This document shows, piece by piece, positions 1 through 6,658 of a stretch of 12,971 bases of DNA. Below the pieces are notes generated by a model. It made no database searches. It worked only from the letters and a program-made list of their open reading frames with translations, and was not told the DNA's origin. Source of the stretch: an uncultured Nostocoides sp. (GTDB taxonomy: Bacteria > Actinomycetota > Actinomycetes > Actinomycetales > Dermatophilaceae); contig CAKZIH010000248.1 in assembly GCA_936931335.1 (NCBI GenBank), forward strand, positions 1 to 12,971. Direction: 5' to 3'. Position 1 is the stretch's first letter; each line of letters begins with the position of its first letter. A program made the translations under genes and the position numbers.

Positions 1-1
1 C

Positions 2-865
2 GCATCCGCCGCCGGCAAACGCGCCTGGGCGCGGATTGGCAAGGCCGCCGCCAGCGCGGGCGACGCGGTGCGGACCGCGGGGACCCGAGCCGAGGACAAG
101 GTGGCCAGCCACCGGGAGTTCCGGGCCGCAGTGCGCCAGGAGGAAGAGCGTCAGGTCGTCACCATCGACGAGGCACCCCAACAGCCCGAGGTCGAAGCCC
201 CCGCTCCGCTGCTGCCGGCTGAGGCCGGAGTCACTCCATCGCGGGCCCAGAGCCGCTTTGTGCTCGCCACCTTCGCCGCCGCCACCCTGGTCGCCGGCCT
301 GCTGGCGGGAGCGGTCGCCTTCCGCAGCCCCGACAGCAGCCTCGAGGCCATCCTCGGCCCCGACGCCAGCGCGCCGGTGAGCACCACCGAACCCGGCAGC
401 ACCAGCAGCAGTGCGCCTCCCGCGCCGGGTACCGAGCCGCTGGCGATCTCCGGCGCGGTCGGTTACGACCCTGAGGGCGATGGCGCCGAGAACAACGAGA
501 TGGCCGATCGGGTCTATGACGAGGATCTGGCGACCTACTGGCAATCCGAGGGTTATCAGGCTCCGAACTTCGGTGGCTTGAAGTCCGGTGTCGGCCTGGT
601 CATCGACATGGGCCGCGAGGTGCGCCCCGGGGAGATCGTCCTGCAGTTGCCCAACCCGAGTTCCCTGGATCTCTACCTGGGCAGTGAGGCGGATCGCACC
701 GGCGCCAACCGGATCGGGCAGGTCAACGGCGAGTCCGGCGAGGTTCGCGTCCCGGCCAGTGATGGGGCCAGCGGGCAGTACCTCATCGTCTGGTTCACCC
801 AGTCTCCCCAGGTCGCGGACGGCCGGTACCGCGCCACCCTGGCCGAGATCTCGTTGACGGGCTGA
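2..865 (+). CDS. C-terminal part of membrane protein with extracytoplasmic discoidin-like domain (MurJ-associated pseudokinase type), 5' end outside window
   Basis: The reading frame is open from base 2 to a TGA at 863-865, so the start lies outside the window; a GTG at 68 is in frame but is very unlikely to be the true start. About 287 residues are visible: a charged cytoplasmic stretch, one membrane segment (about bases 255-325, FVLATFAAATLVAGLLAGAVAF), a Ser/Thr/Pro/Ala-rich linker, and a folded extracytoplasmic domain (about 430-862) whose AVGYDPEGDG and DLATYWQSEGY segments resemble the galactose-binding/discoidin-like domain at the C-terminus of mycobacterial Rv3910. In Mycobacterium that protein fuses the MurJ lipid II flippase to a pseudokinase; in other actinobacteria the pseudokinase is a separate gene. 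Position just before sigM agrees with this family. The visible part cannot tell whether MurJ is fused here. The domain is probably a cell-wall ligand sensor (inference). Confidence 0.8.
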   Translation, partial: ASAAGKRAWARIGKAAASAGDAVRTAGTRAEDKVASHREFRAAVRQEEERQVVTIDEAPQQPEVEAPAPLLPAEAGVTPSRAQSRFVLATFAAATLVAGLLAGAVAFRSPDSSLEAILGPDASAPVSTTEPGSTSSSAPPAPGTEPLAISGAVGYDPEGDGAENNEMADRVYDEDLATYWQSEGYQAPNFGGLKSGVGLVIDMGREVRPGEIVLQLPNPSSLDLYLGSEADRTGANRIGQVNGESGEVRVPASDGASGQYLIVWFTQSPQVADGRYRATLAEISLTG

Positions 866-873
866 CCCAGCCC

Positions 874-1473
874 ATGTCCCCGACCGCGCGGACCGGCAGC
901 GACCGCGGATCCGCCCTGACCGAGCTCACCGACCGTGAGTTGATGGCTCAGCACCGCGACGGGGACCCGGATGCCTTCGGCGAGCTGTTCCGTCGGCACA
1001 AGGACCGGATGTGGGGTGTGGCGCTGCGCACCTGCGGCAATCGCGGACTCGCCGCCGACGCCGTGCAGGATGCGTTCATCTCCGCATTCCGGCGGGCCGA
1101 CAGCTATCGCGGTGATGCCGCGGTGACGACCTGGCTGCACCGGATCGTGGTCAATGCGTGCCTGGACCGCATCCGCCGCGAGAAGCCGACCACGCAGTTG
1201 CCCGAATACGAACTCACCGACGGGCGCAATGCGCCGAGCGATGTGGACACCCGCCTGCAGGTCACCGCTGCCCTGGCGGAGTTGCCCGAGAACCAACGGG
1301 CCGCCCTGGTGCTCGTGGACATGTATGCCGTTCCGGTGGCCGAGGCAGCCACGATCCTCGGCGTGGCGGAGGGCACCGTGAAGTCACGCTGCTTCCGGGG
1401 CCGCGCTGCCCTGGCGACCATCTTGGCCGGCGGCGCCGAGGCCGGGAACCAGGAGGGCAGTCGTGACGTCTGA
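874..1473 (+). CDS. sigM: ECF RNA polymerase sigma factor SigM
   Basis: A 199-residue group IV (ECF) sigma factor. Region 2 spans about residues 20-92, with FGELFRRHKDRMWGVALR (core binding), DAVQDAFISAFRR and TTWLHRIVVNACLDRIRR (-10 recognition). Region 4 spans about 127-180, with LPENQRAALVLVDMYAVPVAEAA and a helix-turn-helix ending GVAEGTVKSRCFRGR (-35 recognition). There is no region 3, as expected for ECF factors. The name follows from sequence type plus position next to the anti-sigma gene and trxB-trxA, as in Mycobacterium (sigM-Rv3912-trxB2-trxC). The ATG at 874 lies 8 nt after the upstream stop codon and lacks a clear Shine-Dalgarno, so translation is probably coupled to the upstream gene. 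An ATG at 943 is in frame but would remove part of region 2. The 3' end overlaps the anti-sigma start by 11 nt. Confidence 0.93.
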   Translation: MSPTARTGSDRGSALTELTDRELMAQHRDGDPDAFGELFRRHKDRMWGVALRTCGNRGLAADAVQDAFISAFRRADSYRGDAAVTTWLHRIVVNACLDRIRREKPTTQLPEYELTDGRNAPSDVDTRLQVTAALAELPENQRAALVLVDMYAVPVAEAATILGVAEGTVKSRCFRGRAALATILAGGAEAGNQEGSRDV

Positions 1474-2368
1474 CTCCAGTGGACCTACCGGACGTAGGCC
1501 CGTCGCCGGCCGGCAGCAGCCCGAGCCGGTCGATGATGCAGTGACGGCGAGGGAGTATCCGGTGAACAGCGGCCCCGAACTGGGTTCGTCCTCGATCGAG
1601 GACGATCCCACGGGCATGCGCGACCTGCTGTCGTCCCTGCCCGACCCCGGGCCGATGCCCCCGGAGTTGAGCGAGCGCATCCTCGCGGCCCTGCAGCAGG
1701 AACGCCGCAGCCCGCAAAGTATCTGGGATGCGGAACCGGCGCCCGAGGTGCCCGGCATACCGCCGGGTCCCGGTGCCTCCGTCGCCCCGCCGGTGGCGGA
1801 TCTCGTCGCTCACCGCCGTCGGCGCAGTGTCGGTCCTTGGCTGGCGGCTGCCGCGGTGCTCGGCGTCGTCGCGCTGGGCGGTAGCACCCTGCTGCGCAAC
1901 TTCACCGAGGGCAATAGCACCGCGGCCGGCTCCAATGCGTCGGCCCGGCATAGCTCGGATGGCGCAGCGAGCGTGGCCGCGCCCAGCTCGGCGTCCACCA
2001 CCGAGTCGTCGGCGTCAAGCTCGGCCTCTGCCGCGGTTCTCTCCGCACACACCCGGTATGGCGCTGCCCGCTCCGGCGCGGCGGTCACCGCCGACACCGT
2101 GGTCGACCGGGCCCGTCAGTTGCGCGACGACACCCCAGTGCGGGATAGCGCGACCGCCGACACCACGGCCGTGGCCGCGTGCTTACAGTCCTTGAATATC
2201 GTTGCCGGACAGTGGGTTCGGGTCGACCAGGTGAGCTATGCGGGCGATCCGGCTACCCTGATCGTCCTGGCTAGAGAGGATGGCCAGGAGCAGGCTCTGG
2301 TGGTCACCCCAGAATGCGGCGCAGGCGCAGCGGACCCCGTTCTCTTGGGGCCGGTAGCCCTCTCCTGA
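1463..2368 (+). CDS. membrane-anchored anti-sigma factor for SigM (RsmA-like)
   Basis: 301 residues. The GTG at 1463 is favoured because a strong AGGAGGG (1451-1457) sits 5 nt upstream; the start overlaps the end of sigM, which fits equimolar synthesis of a sigma/anti-sigma pair. The cytoplasmic N-terminus contains a predicted helical segment (about residues 45-85, IEDDPTGMRDLLSSLP and PPELSERILAALQQERR) that is the likely sigma-binding part. One membrane segment follows at about 122-145 (VGPWLAAAAVLGVVALGGSTLL), preceded by HRRRR, placing the N-terminus inside. Beyond a Ser/Ala-rich linker (150-205) lies an extracytoplasmic domain with two cysteines, C240 and C285. There is no HxxxCxxC zinc anti-sigma motif. 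In Mycobacterium the gene at this position (Rv3912) is the SigM anti-sigma factor; the function here is assigned by position and topology. Confidence 0.85.
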   Translation: MTSDSSGPTGRRPVAGRQQPEPVDDAVTAREYPVNSGPELGSSSIEDDPTGMRDLLSSLPDPGPMPPELSERILAALQQERRSPQSIWDAEPAPEVPGIPPGPGASVAPPVADLVAHRRRRSVGPWLAAAAVLGVVALGGSTLLRNFTEGNSTAAGSNASARHSSDGAASVAAPSSASTTESSASSSASAAVLSAHTRYGAARSGAAVTADTVVDRARQLRDDTPVRDSATADTTAVAACLQSLNIVAGQWVRVDQVSYAGDPATLIVLAREDGQEQALVVTPECGAGAADPVLLGPVALS

Positions 2369-2382
2369 GCCGCTCCGGGCGG

Positions 2383-2408
2383 GGAACAAAGACGCCCTAG
2401 GATCGGTT
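2383..2408 (+). promoter_or_regulatory. trxB promoter of SigR/SigH (thiol oxidative stress) class
   Basis: GGAAC at 2383-2387, an 18-nt spacer, and GTT at 2406-2408 match the GGAA(T/C)-N18/19-GTT consensus of Streptomyces SigR and mycobacterial SigH, whose best known targets are trxB-trxA operons. It lies about 70 nt upstream of trxB, in the only gap between the sigM operon and trxB. No sigR/sigH gene is in this window, so use by that factor is inferred. Confidence 0.6.
2398..2403 (+). promoter_or_regulatory. possible housekeeping -10 element (TAGGAT) for trxB
   Basis: TAGGAT fits the TANNNT consensus of actinobacterial main-sigma -10 elements. No good -35 hexamer is found 16-19 nt upstream. 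It lies inside the spacer of the GGAAC-N18-GTT promoter, so the two would compete for the same DNA if both are used. Confidence 0.35.
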
Positions 2409-2478
2409 CACGACATACATCGATGCTGGTCCGCATTCCCGCGGGCTGTCCGATCCCGACCCGAGAGGCGATCCACTC

Positions 2479-3417
2479 ATGCCGAGCGAAACGACCGACA
2501 CCAGGTCCGTCGTGATTATCGGATCGGGGCCGGCGGGCTACACCGCGGCCGTCTATGCGGCACGCGCTGACCTGAAGCCGGTGCTCATCGAGGGTGCGGT
2601 GACCGCTGGTGGCGCGCTGATGAACACCACCGAGGTGGAGAACTTCCCCGGTTTTGCCGAGGGCATCATGGGGCCCGACCTGATGTTCGCCATGCGCGCC
2701 CAGGCGGAGCGCTTCGGCACCGAGATCATCACCGATGACGTGGTCGAGGTCTCCCTGGAGGGGGACGTCAAGACCGTCACCGTGGGTGAAGGCCAGACGT
2801 ATGCCGCCCGCGCCGTCATCCTGGCGATGGGTTCGGCCTACCGTGAGCTGGGCCTGCCCGACGAGAAGCGGCTGTCCGGCCATGGCGTCAGTTGGTGCGC
2901 CACCTGCGACGGCTTCTTCTTCAAGGACCAGGACATCGTCGTGGTCGGCGGCGGTGACTCGGCCGTCGAGGAGGCCACCTTCCTCACCAAGTTCGCCCGT
3001 TCGGTGACCATGGTGCACCGCCGGGATGCCTTGCGCGCCAGCAAGATCATGGCCGAGCGGGCCTTCGCCAACGACAAGATCACCTTCGCCTGGAATAGCG
3101 AGGTCGCCAAGATTCACGGCGAGGACAAGGTCACCGGGCTGACCCTGCGCGACACCCAGACCGGGGAGACGCGAGAGATCGCGGCCACCGGCCTCTTCGT
3201 GGCGATCGGCCACGACCCCCGCAACGAACTCGTCAAGGATGTCGTCGCCCTCGATGACGAGGGCTATGTCCTTGTCGAGGGCCGCACCTCCCATACCAAT
3301 ATCCCGGGTGTCTTCGCCTGTGGTGACCTGGTCGACCACCGCTACCGCCAGGCGATCACCGCCGCCGGCAGTGGTTGTGCCGCGGCGCTGGACGCCGAGA
3401 AGTTCCTCGCCCACTGA
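2479..3417 (+). CDS. trxB: thioredoxin-disulfide reductase (NADPH)
   Basis: A 312-residue low-molecular-weight flavoprotein that passes electrons from NADPH through FAD and a CxxC pair to thioredoxin in the cytoplasm. Visible landmarks: FAD Rossmann motif GSGPAG (15-20), redox pair C140-A-T-C143 in [14 protein letters not shown]-binding motif [10 protein letters not shown] (157-166), and the C-terminal FAD motif GVFACGDL (277-284). Length is normal for the family. The ATG at 2479 has GAGAGG (2463-2468) upstream at suitable spacing. It is followed after 64 nt by trxA with no terminator between, so the two form an operon. The promoter region suggests induction by disulfide stress. Confidence 0.97.
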   Translation: MPSETTDTRSVVIIGSGPAGYTAAVYAARADLKPVLIEGAVTAGGALMNTTEVENFPGFAEGIMGPDLMFAMRAQAERFGTEIITDDVVEVSLEGDVKTVTVGEGQTYAARAVILAMGSAYRELGLPDEKRLSGHGVSWCATCDGFFFKDQDIVVVGGGDSAVEEATFLTKFARSVTMVHRRDALRASKIMAERAFANDKITFAWNSEVAKIHGEDKVTGLTLRDTQTGETREIAATGLFVAIGHDPRNELVKDVVALDDEGYVLVEGRTSHTNIPGVFACGDLVDHRYRQAITAAGSGCAAALDAEKFLAH

Positions 3418-3481
3418 TCCTCCCCTGACCTCCCCGGCGCCACCCGGCGCCGACTTCCGATCCGCGAAAGGACACCCCGCC

Positions 3482-3808
3482 ATGGCCGGGACTATCACCA
3501 CCACCGACGCGTCCTATGAGGCCGACGTCCTGCAGAGCGACGTTCCGGTCCTCGTCGACTTCTGGGCCCCTTGGTGCGGTCCGTGCCGCGCGGTCGCACC
3601 CGTGCTTGAGGAGATCGCCAAGGACCATGACGGCAAGCTGCGCATCGTCAAGCTGAACACGGACGAGAACCCCGAGGTCACCCGCCGTTACGGAATCACC
3701 AGCATCCCCACGATGCACCTGGTCGTTGACGGCGAGATCGTCAAGACCATGGTTGGCGCCATGCCCAAGCCCAAGTTGCTGCGCGAGCTGGGCTCGGTCC
3801 TCGACTGA
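3482..3808 (+). CDS. trxA: thioredoxin
   Basis: A 108-residue classical thioredoxin, the substrate of the reductase encoded just upstream and a general cytoplasmic disulfide reductant. The active site is W31-C32-G33-P34-C35, the cis-proline is P76 in TSIPTM, and buried D26 (VDFWA) is present. The ATG at 3482 is chosen over longer in-frame extensions because it begins exactly where thioredoxins do (MAGTITTTDASYEADV) and an AAAGGA Shine-Dalgarno lies about 10 nt upstream; the longer frame overlaps trxB and has no homology-like content. A strong hairpin terminator follows 24 nt after the stop. In Mycobacterium the equivalent gene is trxC. Confidence 0.97.
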   Translation: MAGTITTTDASYEADVLQSDVPVLVDFWAPWCGPCRAVAPVLEEIAKDHDGKLRIVKLNTDENPEVTRRYGITSIPTMHLVVDGEIVKTMVGAMPKPKLLRELGSVLD

Positions 3809-3832
3809 TTGCGCCACCCGACGACGTATGTC

Positions 3833-3863
3833 GCACCCGCCGATGCCTCACGTCGGCGGGTGC
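3833..3863 (+). terminator. hairpin terminator after trxA
   Basis: A perfect 11-bp inverted repeat, GCACCCGCCGA (3833-3843) and TCGGCGGGTGC (3853-3863), separated by a 9-nt loop, lies 24 nt after the trxA stop. It is followed by a short pyrimidine/T-containing stretch (GCTGCTTTCT). This is a good intrinsic terminator for a GC-rich genome and marks the end of the trxB-trxA operon. Confidence 0.75.
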
Positions 3864-3950
3864 GCTGCTTTCTGGCCCGTATGCCGTTGCCCCGGGGCGG
3901 GTACTGGACTCAGGGGGTTCCCCCGCTGGGGCGGGTCGCACTATTCGGTA

Positions 3951-4292
3951 ATGGAGCGCCGGCACCGTCCTGTCGAGCTCTATTGCGGCGTGGCCCCCTC
4001 TCGGCGGGTTCCTTTTGCCGGCGCGGACCTCAACGTGATCGCACCGGCCACGACCGCCAAGATGTGGATTTCCGCTACCAAGGACAGTAGCGATGAGGTC
4101 ACCGTCACGGTAACCGACCCCGCGGAGTCCCAACGAGAGGTCACTCGACCAGCAGGTTCGTCGACCGGTGGCGCCGCTCGCTTCTGGCCCGGCGCCATAG
4201 AGGTGCGCAGGTCAGGTATTCACATAATTGGCATCGCCGCCGGCAACGACATGATGTGCATCCTGGTTCGGTACTGCGTGATCCCCGCCTAG
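3951..4292 (+). CDS. doubtful small ORF, no family recognised
   Basis: An ATG at 3951 opens a 113-residue frame ending at TAG 4290-4292. There is no Shine-Dalgarno before the ATG, and third codon positions are clearly less GC-rich than in neighbouring genes (many T- and A-ending codons such as CCA, GCA, CGA, GTA). The middle (KMWISATKDSSDEVTVTVTD) could form beta strands and the C-terminus is rather hydrophobic (HIIGIAAGNDMMCILVRYC). It could be a recently acquired or decaying gene, but chance is at least as likely. I assign no function. Confidence 0.15.
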   Translation: MERRHRPVELYCGVAPSRRVPFAGADLNVIAPATTAKMWISATKDSSDEVTVTVTDPAESQREVTRPAGSSTGGAARFWPGAIEVRRSGIHIIGIAAGNDMMCILVRYCVIPA

Positions 4293-4375
4293 CCGAGGCC
4301 TCCGTCCGCTGGGCCGTGGGGTCGGGTGAGGCCAAGTGCTTCATGTCGGAGCGGTGTCCGAGGCTTTGGAATGCC

Positions 4376-4389
4376 GTTTCACGTGAAAC
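4376..4389. other. parS centromere site 1
   Basis: GTTTCACGTGAAAC is a perfect 14-bp palindrome identical to the core of the bacterial chromosomal parS consensus, the ParB loading site. It lies 155 nt upstream of the parA start. Proximity to parAB and oriC supports it. Confidence 0.95.
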
Positions 4390-4452
4390 AAGCCGCTTCG
4401 ATTTGTCCTCTGCACCGAGGCAGACACCTGATAGAAACTCCGAGCCCGGTGT

Positions 4453-4466
4453 TGGGCCGCGGCCCA
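4453..4466. repeat. 14-bp perfect palindrome between the two parS sites
   Basis: TGGGCCGCGGCCCA is its own reverse complement. It lies upstream of the parA promoter and between the two parS sites. It could be an operator or simply a GC-rich coincidence; no known regulator is assigned. Confidence 0.4.
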
Positions 4467-4509
4467 CGTCTGCGCGGACCGTGTCGCGTCGGTGAGCTAC
4501 GGGCGGTGC

Positions 4510-4537
4510 TTTACGCCATACGTGTACGTCGTAGAGT
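4510..4537 (+). promoter_or_regulatory. parA promoter, apparently giving a leaderless mRNA
   Basis: TAGAGT (4532-4537) is a good TANNNT -10; TTTACG (4510-4515) is a modest -35 (four of six matching TTGACA) at 16-nt spacing. Six bases (4538-4543) separate the -10 from the GTG at 4544, so the expected transcription start coincides with the parA start codon. Leaderless mRNAs starting with ATG/GTG are common in actinobacteria. Confidence 0.55.
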
Positions 4538-4543
4538 GATGCG

Positions 4544-5437
4544 GTGGCAGACGGTGCGCAGGTTTCACGTGAAACGAATGGTGTACGCGCCGGCAATCCG
4601 CGAGCCGCGGGCGTCCCGCGCGTCATTGCCGTCTCTAACCAGAAGGGTGGCGTCGGCAAAACCACCACCGCGGTGAACGTTGCTGCGGCCTTGGCCCAAG
4701 CCGGGAAGGGTGTGCTCCTTCTCGACTTGGATCCCCAGGGCAACGCCAGCACCGCGCTGTCGATCCCGCACGCCGACGAGGACCTGGGCATCTATGACGT
4801 CCTGATCGGCCAACGACCGCTCATCCGGGTCGTCAAGGAGTGCCTGGACGTGCCCAATCTCTGGTGCGCCCCGAGCACCATGGACCTGGCCGGGGCCGAG
4901 ATCGAACTCGTCGATATGCCGCACCGCGAGTCGCGACTGCGCGTGGTCCTTGAGCAGTTGCGCGCCGCGCTCGGCCGTACCCGGCGTCCCACCCCGGACT
5001 ACATTGTCATCGACTGTCCGCCCAGCCTGGGGCTGCTGACCCTCAATGCCCTCGTCGCGGCCGACGAGGTGCTCATCCCGATCCAGGGCGAGTACTACGC
5101 CCTCGAGGGACTCACCGCATTGATGCGCACCATCGGGCTCGTTCAAGGCTCGCTCAACCCGCACCTGCGCGTGGGCGGCATCCTGCTCACCATGGTCGAC
5201 GCCAGGACCAATCTGTCGGCACAGGTCGCCGACGAGGTGCGTACCCATTTCCCGGACCTGGTGTTCCGGGCGACCATCCCGCGCTCGGTCCGCATTTCCG
5301 AATCCCCCAGTTATGGCCAGACCATCCTTACCTATGACCCCACCGGAACTGGCGCCATGAGCTATCGCGCGGTCGCCGCGGAGTATGCCGCCCGGCATAC
5401 CGCGGCTGACGAAGCGCAGAAGGAGCACACCCGATGA
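4544..5437 (+). CDS. parA: chromosome partitioning ATPase ParA
   Basis: A 297-residue ParA/Soj-type deviant Walker ATPase that binds DNA in its ATP form and is driven off by ParB, moving origin regions apart. Visible: deviant Walker A KGGVGKTT (34-41, signature lysine K34), [10 protein letters not shown] (58-67), Walker B VIDCPP with D157, and a C-terminal part typical of the family. The GTG at 4544 is the only plausible start, because an in-frame TAG lies at 4532-4534 and no other start codon precedes the conserved core. There is no Shine-Dalgarno; a -10 element ends 6 nt upstream, suggesting leaderless translation. The first 24 residues are non-conserved, and residues 7-11 (VSRET) are encoded by a parS site. 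The 3' end overlaps parB by 4 nt (ATGA). Its orientation is opposite to rsmG. Confidence 0.97.
   Translation: MADGAQVSRETNGVRAGNPRAAGVPRVIAVSNQKGGVGKTTTAVNVAAALAQAGKGVLLLDLDPQGNASTALSIPHADEDLGIYDVLIGQRPLIRVVKECLDVPNLWCAPSTMDLAGAEIELVDMPHRESRLRVVLEQLRAALGRTRRPTPDYIVIDCPPSLGLLTLNALVAADEVLIPIQGEYYALEGLTALMRTIGLVQGSLNPHLRVGGILLTMVDARTNLSAQVADEVRTHFPDLVFRATIPRSVRISESPSYGQTILTYDPTGTGAMSYRAVAAEYAARHTAADEAQKEHTR
4562..4575. other. parS centromere site 2, inside the 5' end of parA
   Basis: A second perfect GTTTCACGTGAAAC, 186 bp from the first, beginning 18 nt after the parA start codon and read there as VSRET. ParB bound here would sit directly on the early transcribed region of its own operon, so autoregulation is plausible. 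Confidence 0.95.
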
Positions 5438-6579
5438 ACGAACGACGACGGGGCCTGGGACGCGGATTGGGTGCCCTGCTCCCGCCGCCGGTGCCGCAGC
5501 CGAGCACGCAACCACCGCCGGACTCGCCAACATCGGGAACTGCCGAGCCGACCACGTCCGCCCCGGCGCAGCCGGATGGCCCCACCCCTACGACGGTGCC
5601 GAGTACCGACCCCGGCGCCGCCAGCCAGAGCCCAGCGGTAGCCGGGGAGGTCACCTCCGCGGATAAGGAAGCCAGCTCGACTATTGCCGCGACCCCGACG
5701 GGTGCGGCCGCGAATGAGGCAACACCCACGTTCGCGGGGGATACGGGCCTACTTCCGGTCCCCGGTGCGCGCTTCGCCGAACTCCCGGTTTCCGACATTC
5801 GGCCCAACCCTCGACAACCGCGCACCGTCTTTGACGAGGACGAACTCGCCGAACTGTCCGCCAGCATCCGCGAAGTCGGCGTCCTGCAGCCGGTCGTGGT
5901 GCGCCTCGTCGACGGCGGCTACGAACTGATCATGGGGGAGCGGCGGTGGCGGGCCACTGCCGCAGCGGGGTTGGCCGCCATACCGGCCATCATCCGGGAG
6001 ACGTCGGACGACGATCTACTGCGTGACGCACTGCTGGAGAACCTGCACCGCAGCCAGCTCAATCCGTTGGAAGAGGCGGCGGCCTATGCGCAACTGCTGG
6101 AGGACTTCGGCTGTACCCAGGACGAGCTCGCCACCCGGATTGGACGCTCGCGTCCCCAGATCAGCAACACCCTTCGCCTGTTGCGCCTGCCGCCGCTGGT
6201 GCAGCGGCGCGTCGCCGCAGGAGTGCTTTCCGCCGGGCACGCACGGGCCTTGCTCGGCCTGAGCGACGGGGGCGCCATGGAGCGGCTGGCGCAGCGCATT
6301 GTGGCCGAGGGTATGTCGGTGCGTACGGTCGAGGAGATCGTCGCCCTGGGGGATGCCGATCAGCCGGAGGCCGCCCCCCGCGCACGGCGCCCAGCGCCGG
6401 CCCGCCCGGAGCTCGGCGAGCTCGAGTCCACCCTGTCCGATTTCCTGGATACCCGGGCCAAGATCGCCATGGGAGCGCGCAAGGGCCGGGTCACTATCGA
6501 GTTCGCCACATTGGAGGACCTGGGGCGCATTCTGACGGCGATGGGTGTTGACCGGAGCGCGCTGACCGACGCCGAATAG
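5434..6579 (+). CDS. parB: chromosome partitioning protein ParB (CTPase, parS-binding)
   Basis: 381 residues, somewhat long for the family because of a linker. The N-terminus has the ParA-interacting motif [12 protein letters not shown] (5-16). Residues 20-110 are a Pro/Thr/Ala-rich, low-complexity linker. The ParB/Spo0J domain runs about 117-210, with the CTP-binding motifs GERRWR (168-173) and ENLHR (202-206). The parS-binding helix-turn-helix is about 228-250 ([24 protein letters not shown]). A C-terminal dimerisation segment lies at 328-372. ATG at 5434 overlaps the parA stop (ATGA) and has AGGAG at 5421-5425, so the two are translationally coupled. It binds the parS sites found upstream and inside parA. 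The gene is convergent with rsmG, with a 79-nt gap. Confidence 0.97.
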   Translation: MNERRRGLGRGLGALLPPPVPQPSTQPPPDSPTSGTAEPTTSAPAQPDGPTPTTVPSTDPGAASQSPAVAGEVTSADKEASSTIAATPTGAAANEATPTFAGDTGLLPVPGARFAELPVSDIRPNPRQPRTVFDEDELAELSASIREVGVLQPVVVRLVDGGYELIMGERRWRATAAAGLAAIPAIIRETSDDDLLRDALLENLHRSQLNPLEEAAAYAQLLEDFGCTQDELATRIGRSRPQISNTLRLLRLPPLVQRRVAAGVLSAGHARALLGLSDGGAMERLAQRIVAEGMSVRTVEEIVALGDADQPEAAPRARRPAPARPELGELESTLSDFLDTRAKIAMGARKGRVTIEFATLEDLGRILTAMGVDRSALTDAE

Positions 6580-6595
6580 CTTCGGGGCTACCGCT

Positions 6596-6629
6596 GGCGG
6601 CTCTGGTCACCGCCCTGCACCCTGGCAGG
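6596..6629. terminator. weak hairpins between convergent parB and rsmG
   Basis: Two short perfect stems share this 79-nt gap: GGCGG (6596-6600) with CCGCC (6610-6614), and CCTGC (6614-6618) with GCAGG (6625-6629). Neither is followed by a T-run. They could end transcription from both sides, but the support is only structural. Confidence 0.25.
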
Positions 6630-6658
6630 TCTCCCGGCCCGGCCAGCCCAGACGCCCG

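Larger units (their letters stand above)
3864..4543. other. 680-base stretch without a convincing gene, upstream of parA
   Basis: No reading frame here shows a recognisable family, a Shine-Dalgarno and the codon bias of the neighbours together. What it holds: a GGGGG-TT-CCCCC inverted repeat at 3913-3924, one weak ORF (3951-4292), an unusually AT-rich patch around 4215-4260, one perfect parS (4376-4389), a 14-bp palindrome (4453-4466), and the parA promoter (4510-4537). I see no tRNA or other structured RNA. In Mycobacterium the corresponding interval between trx and par carries cwlM; nothing like it is visible here. Confidence 0.6.

Noticed and set aside
2236..3504. Minus-strand open frame of 422 codons
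   Set aside because: It is antisense to trxB, whose FAD, CATC and NADPH motifs are intact; the antisense product shows no domain.
3900..3945. tmRNA or tRNA 3' end suggested by GGGGG-TT-CCCCC and the ACTCAGGGGG context
   Set aside because: The loop is only TT, there is no acceptor stem partner, no TpsiC loop and no CCA; only a simple inverted repeat is supported.
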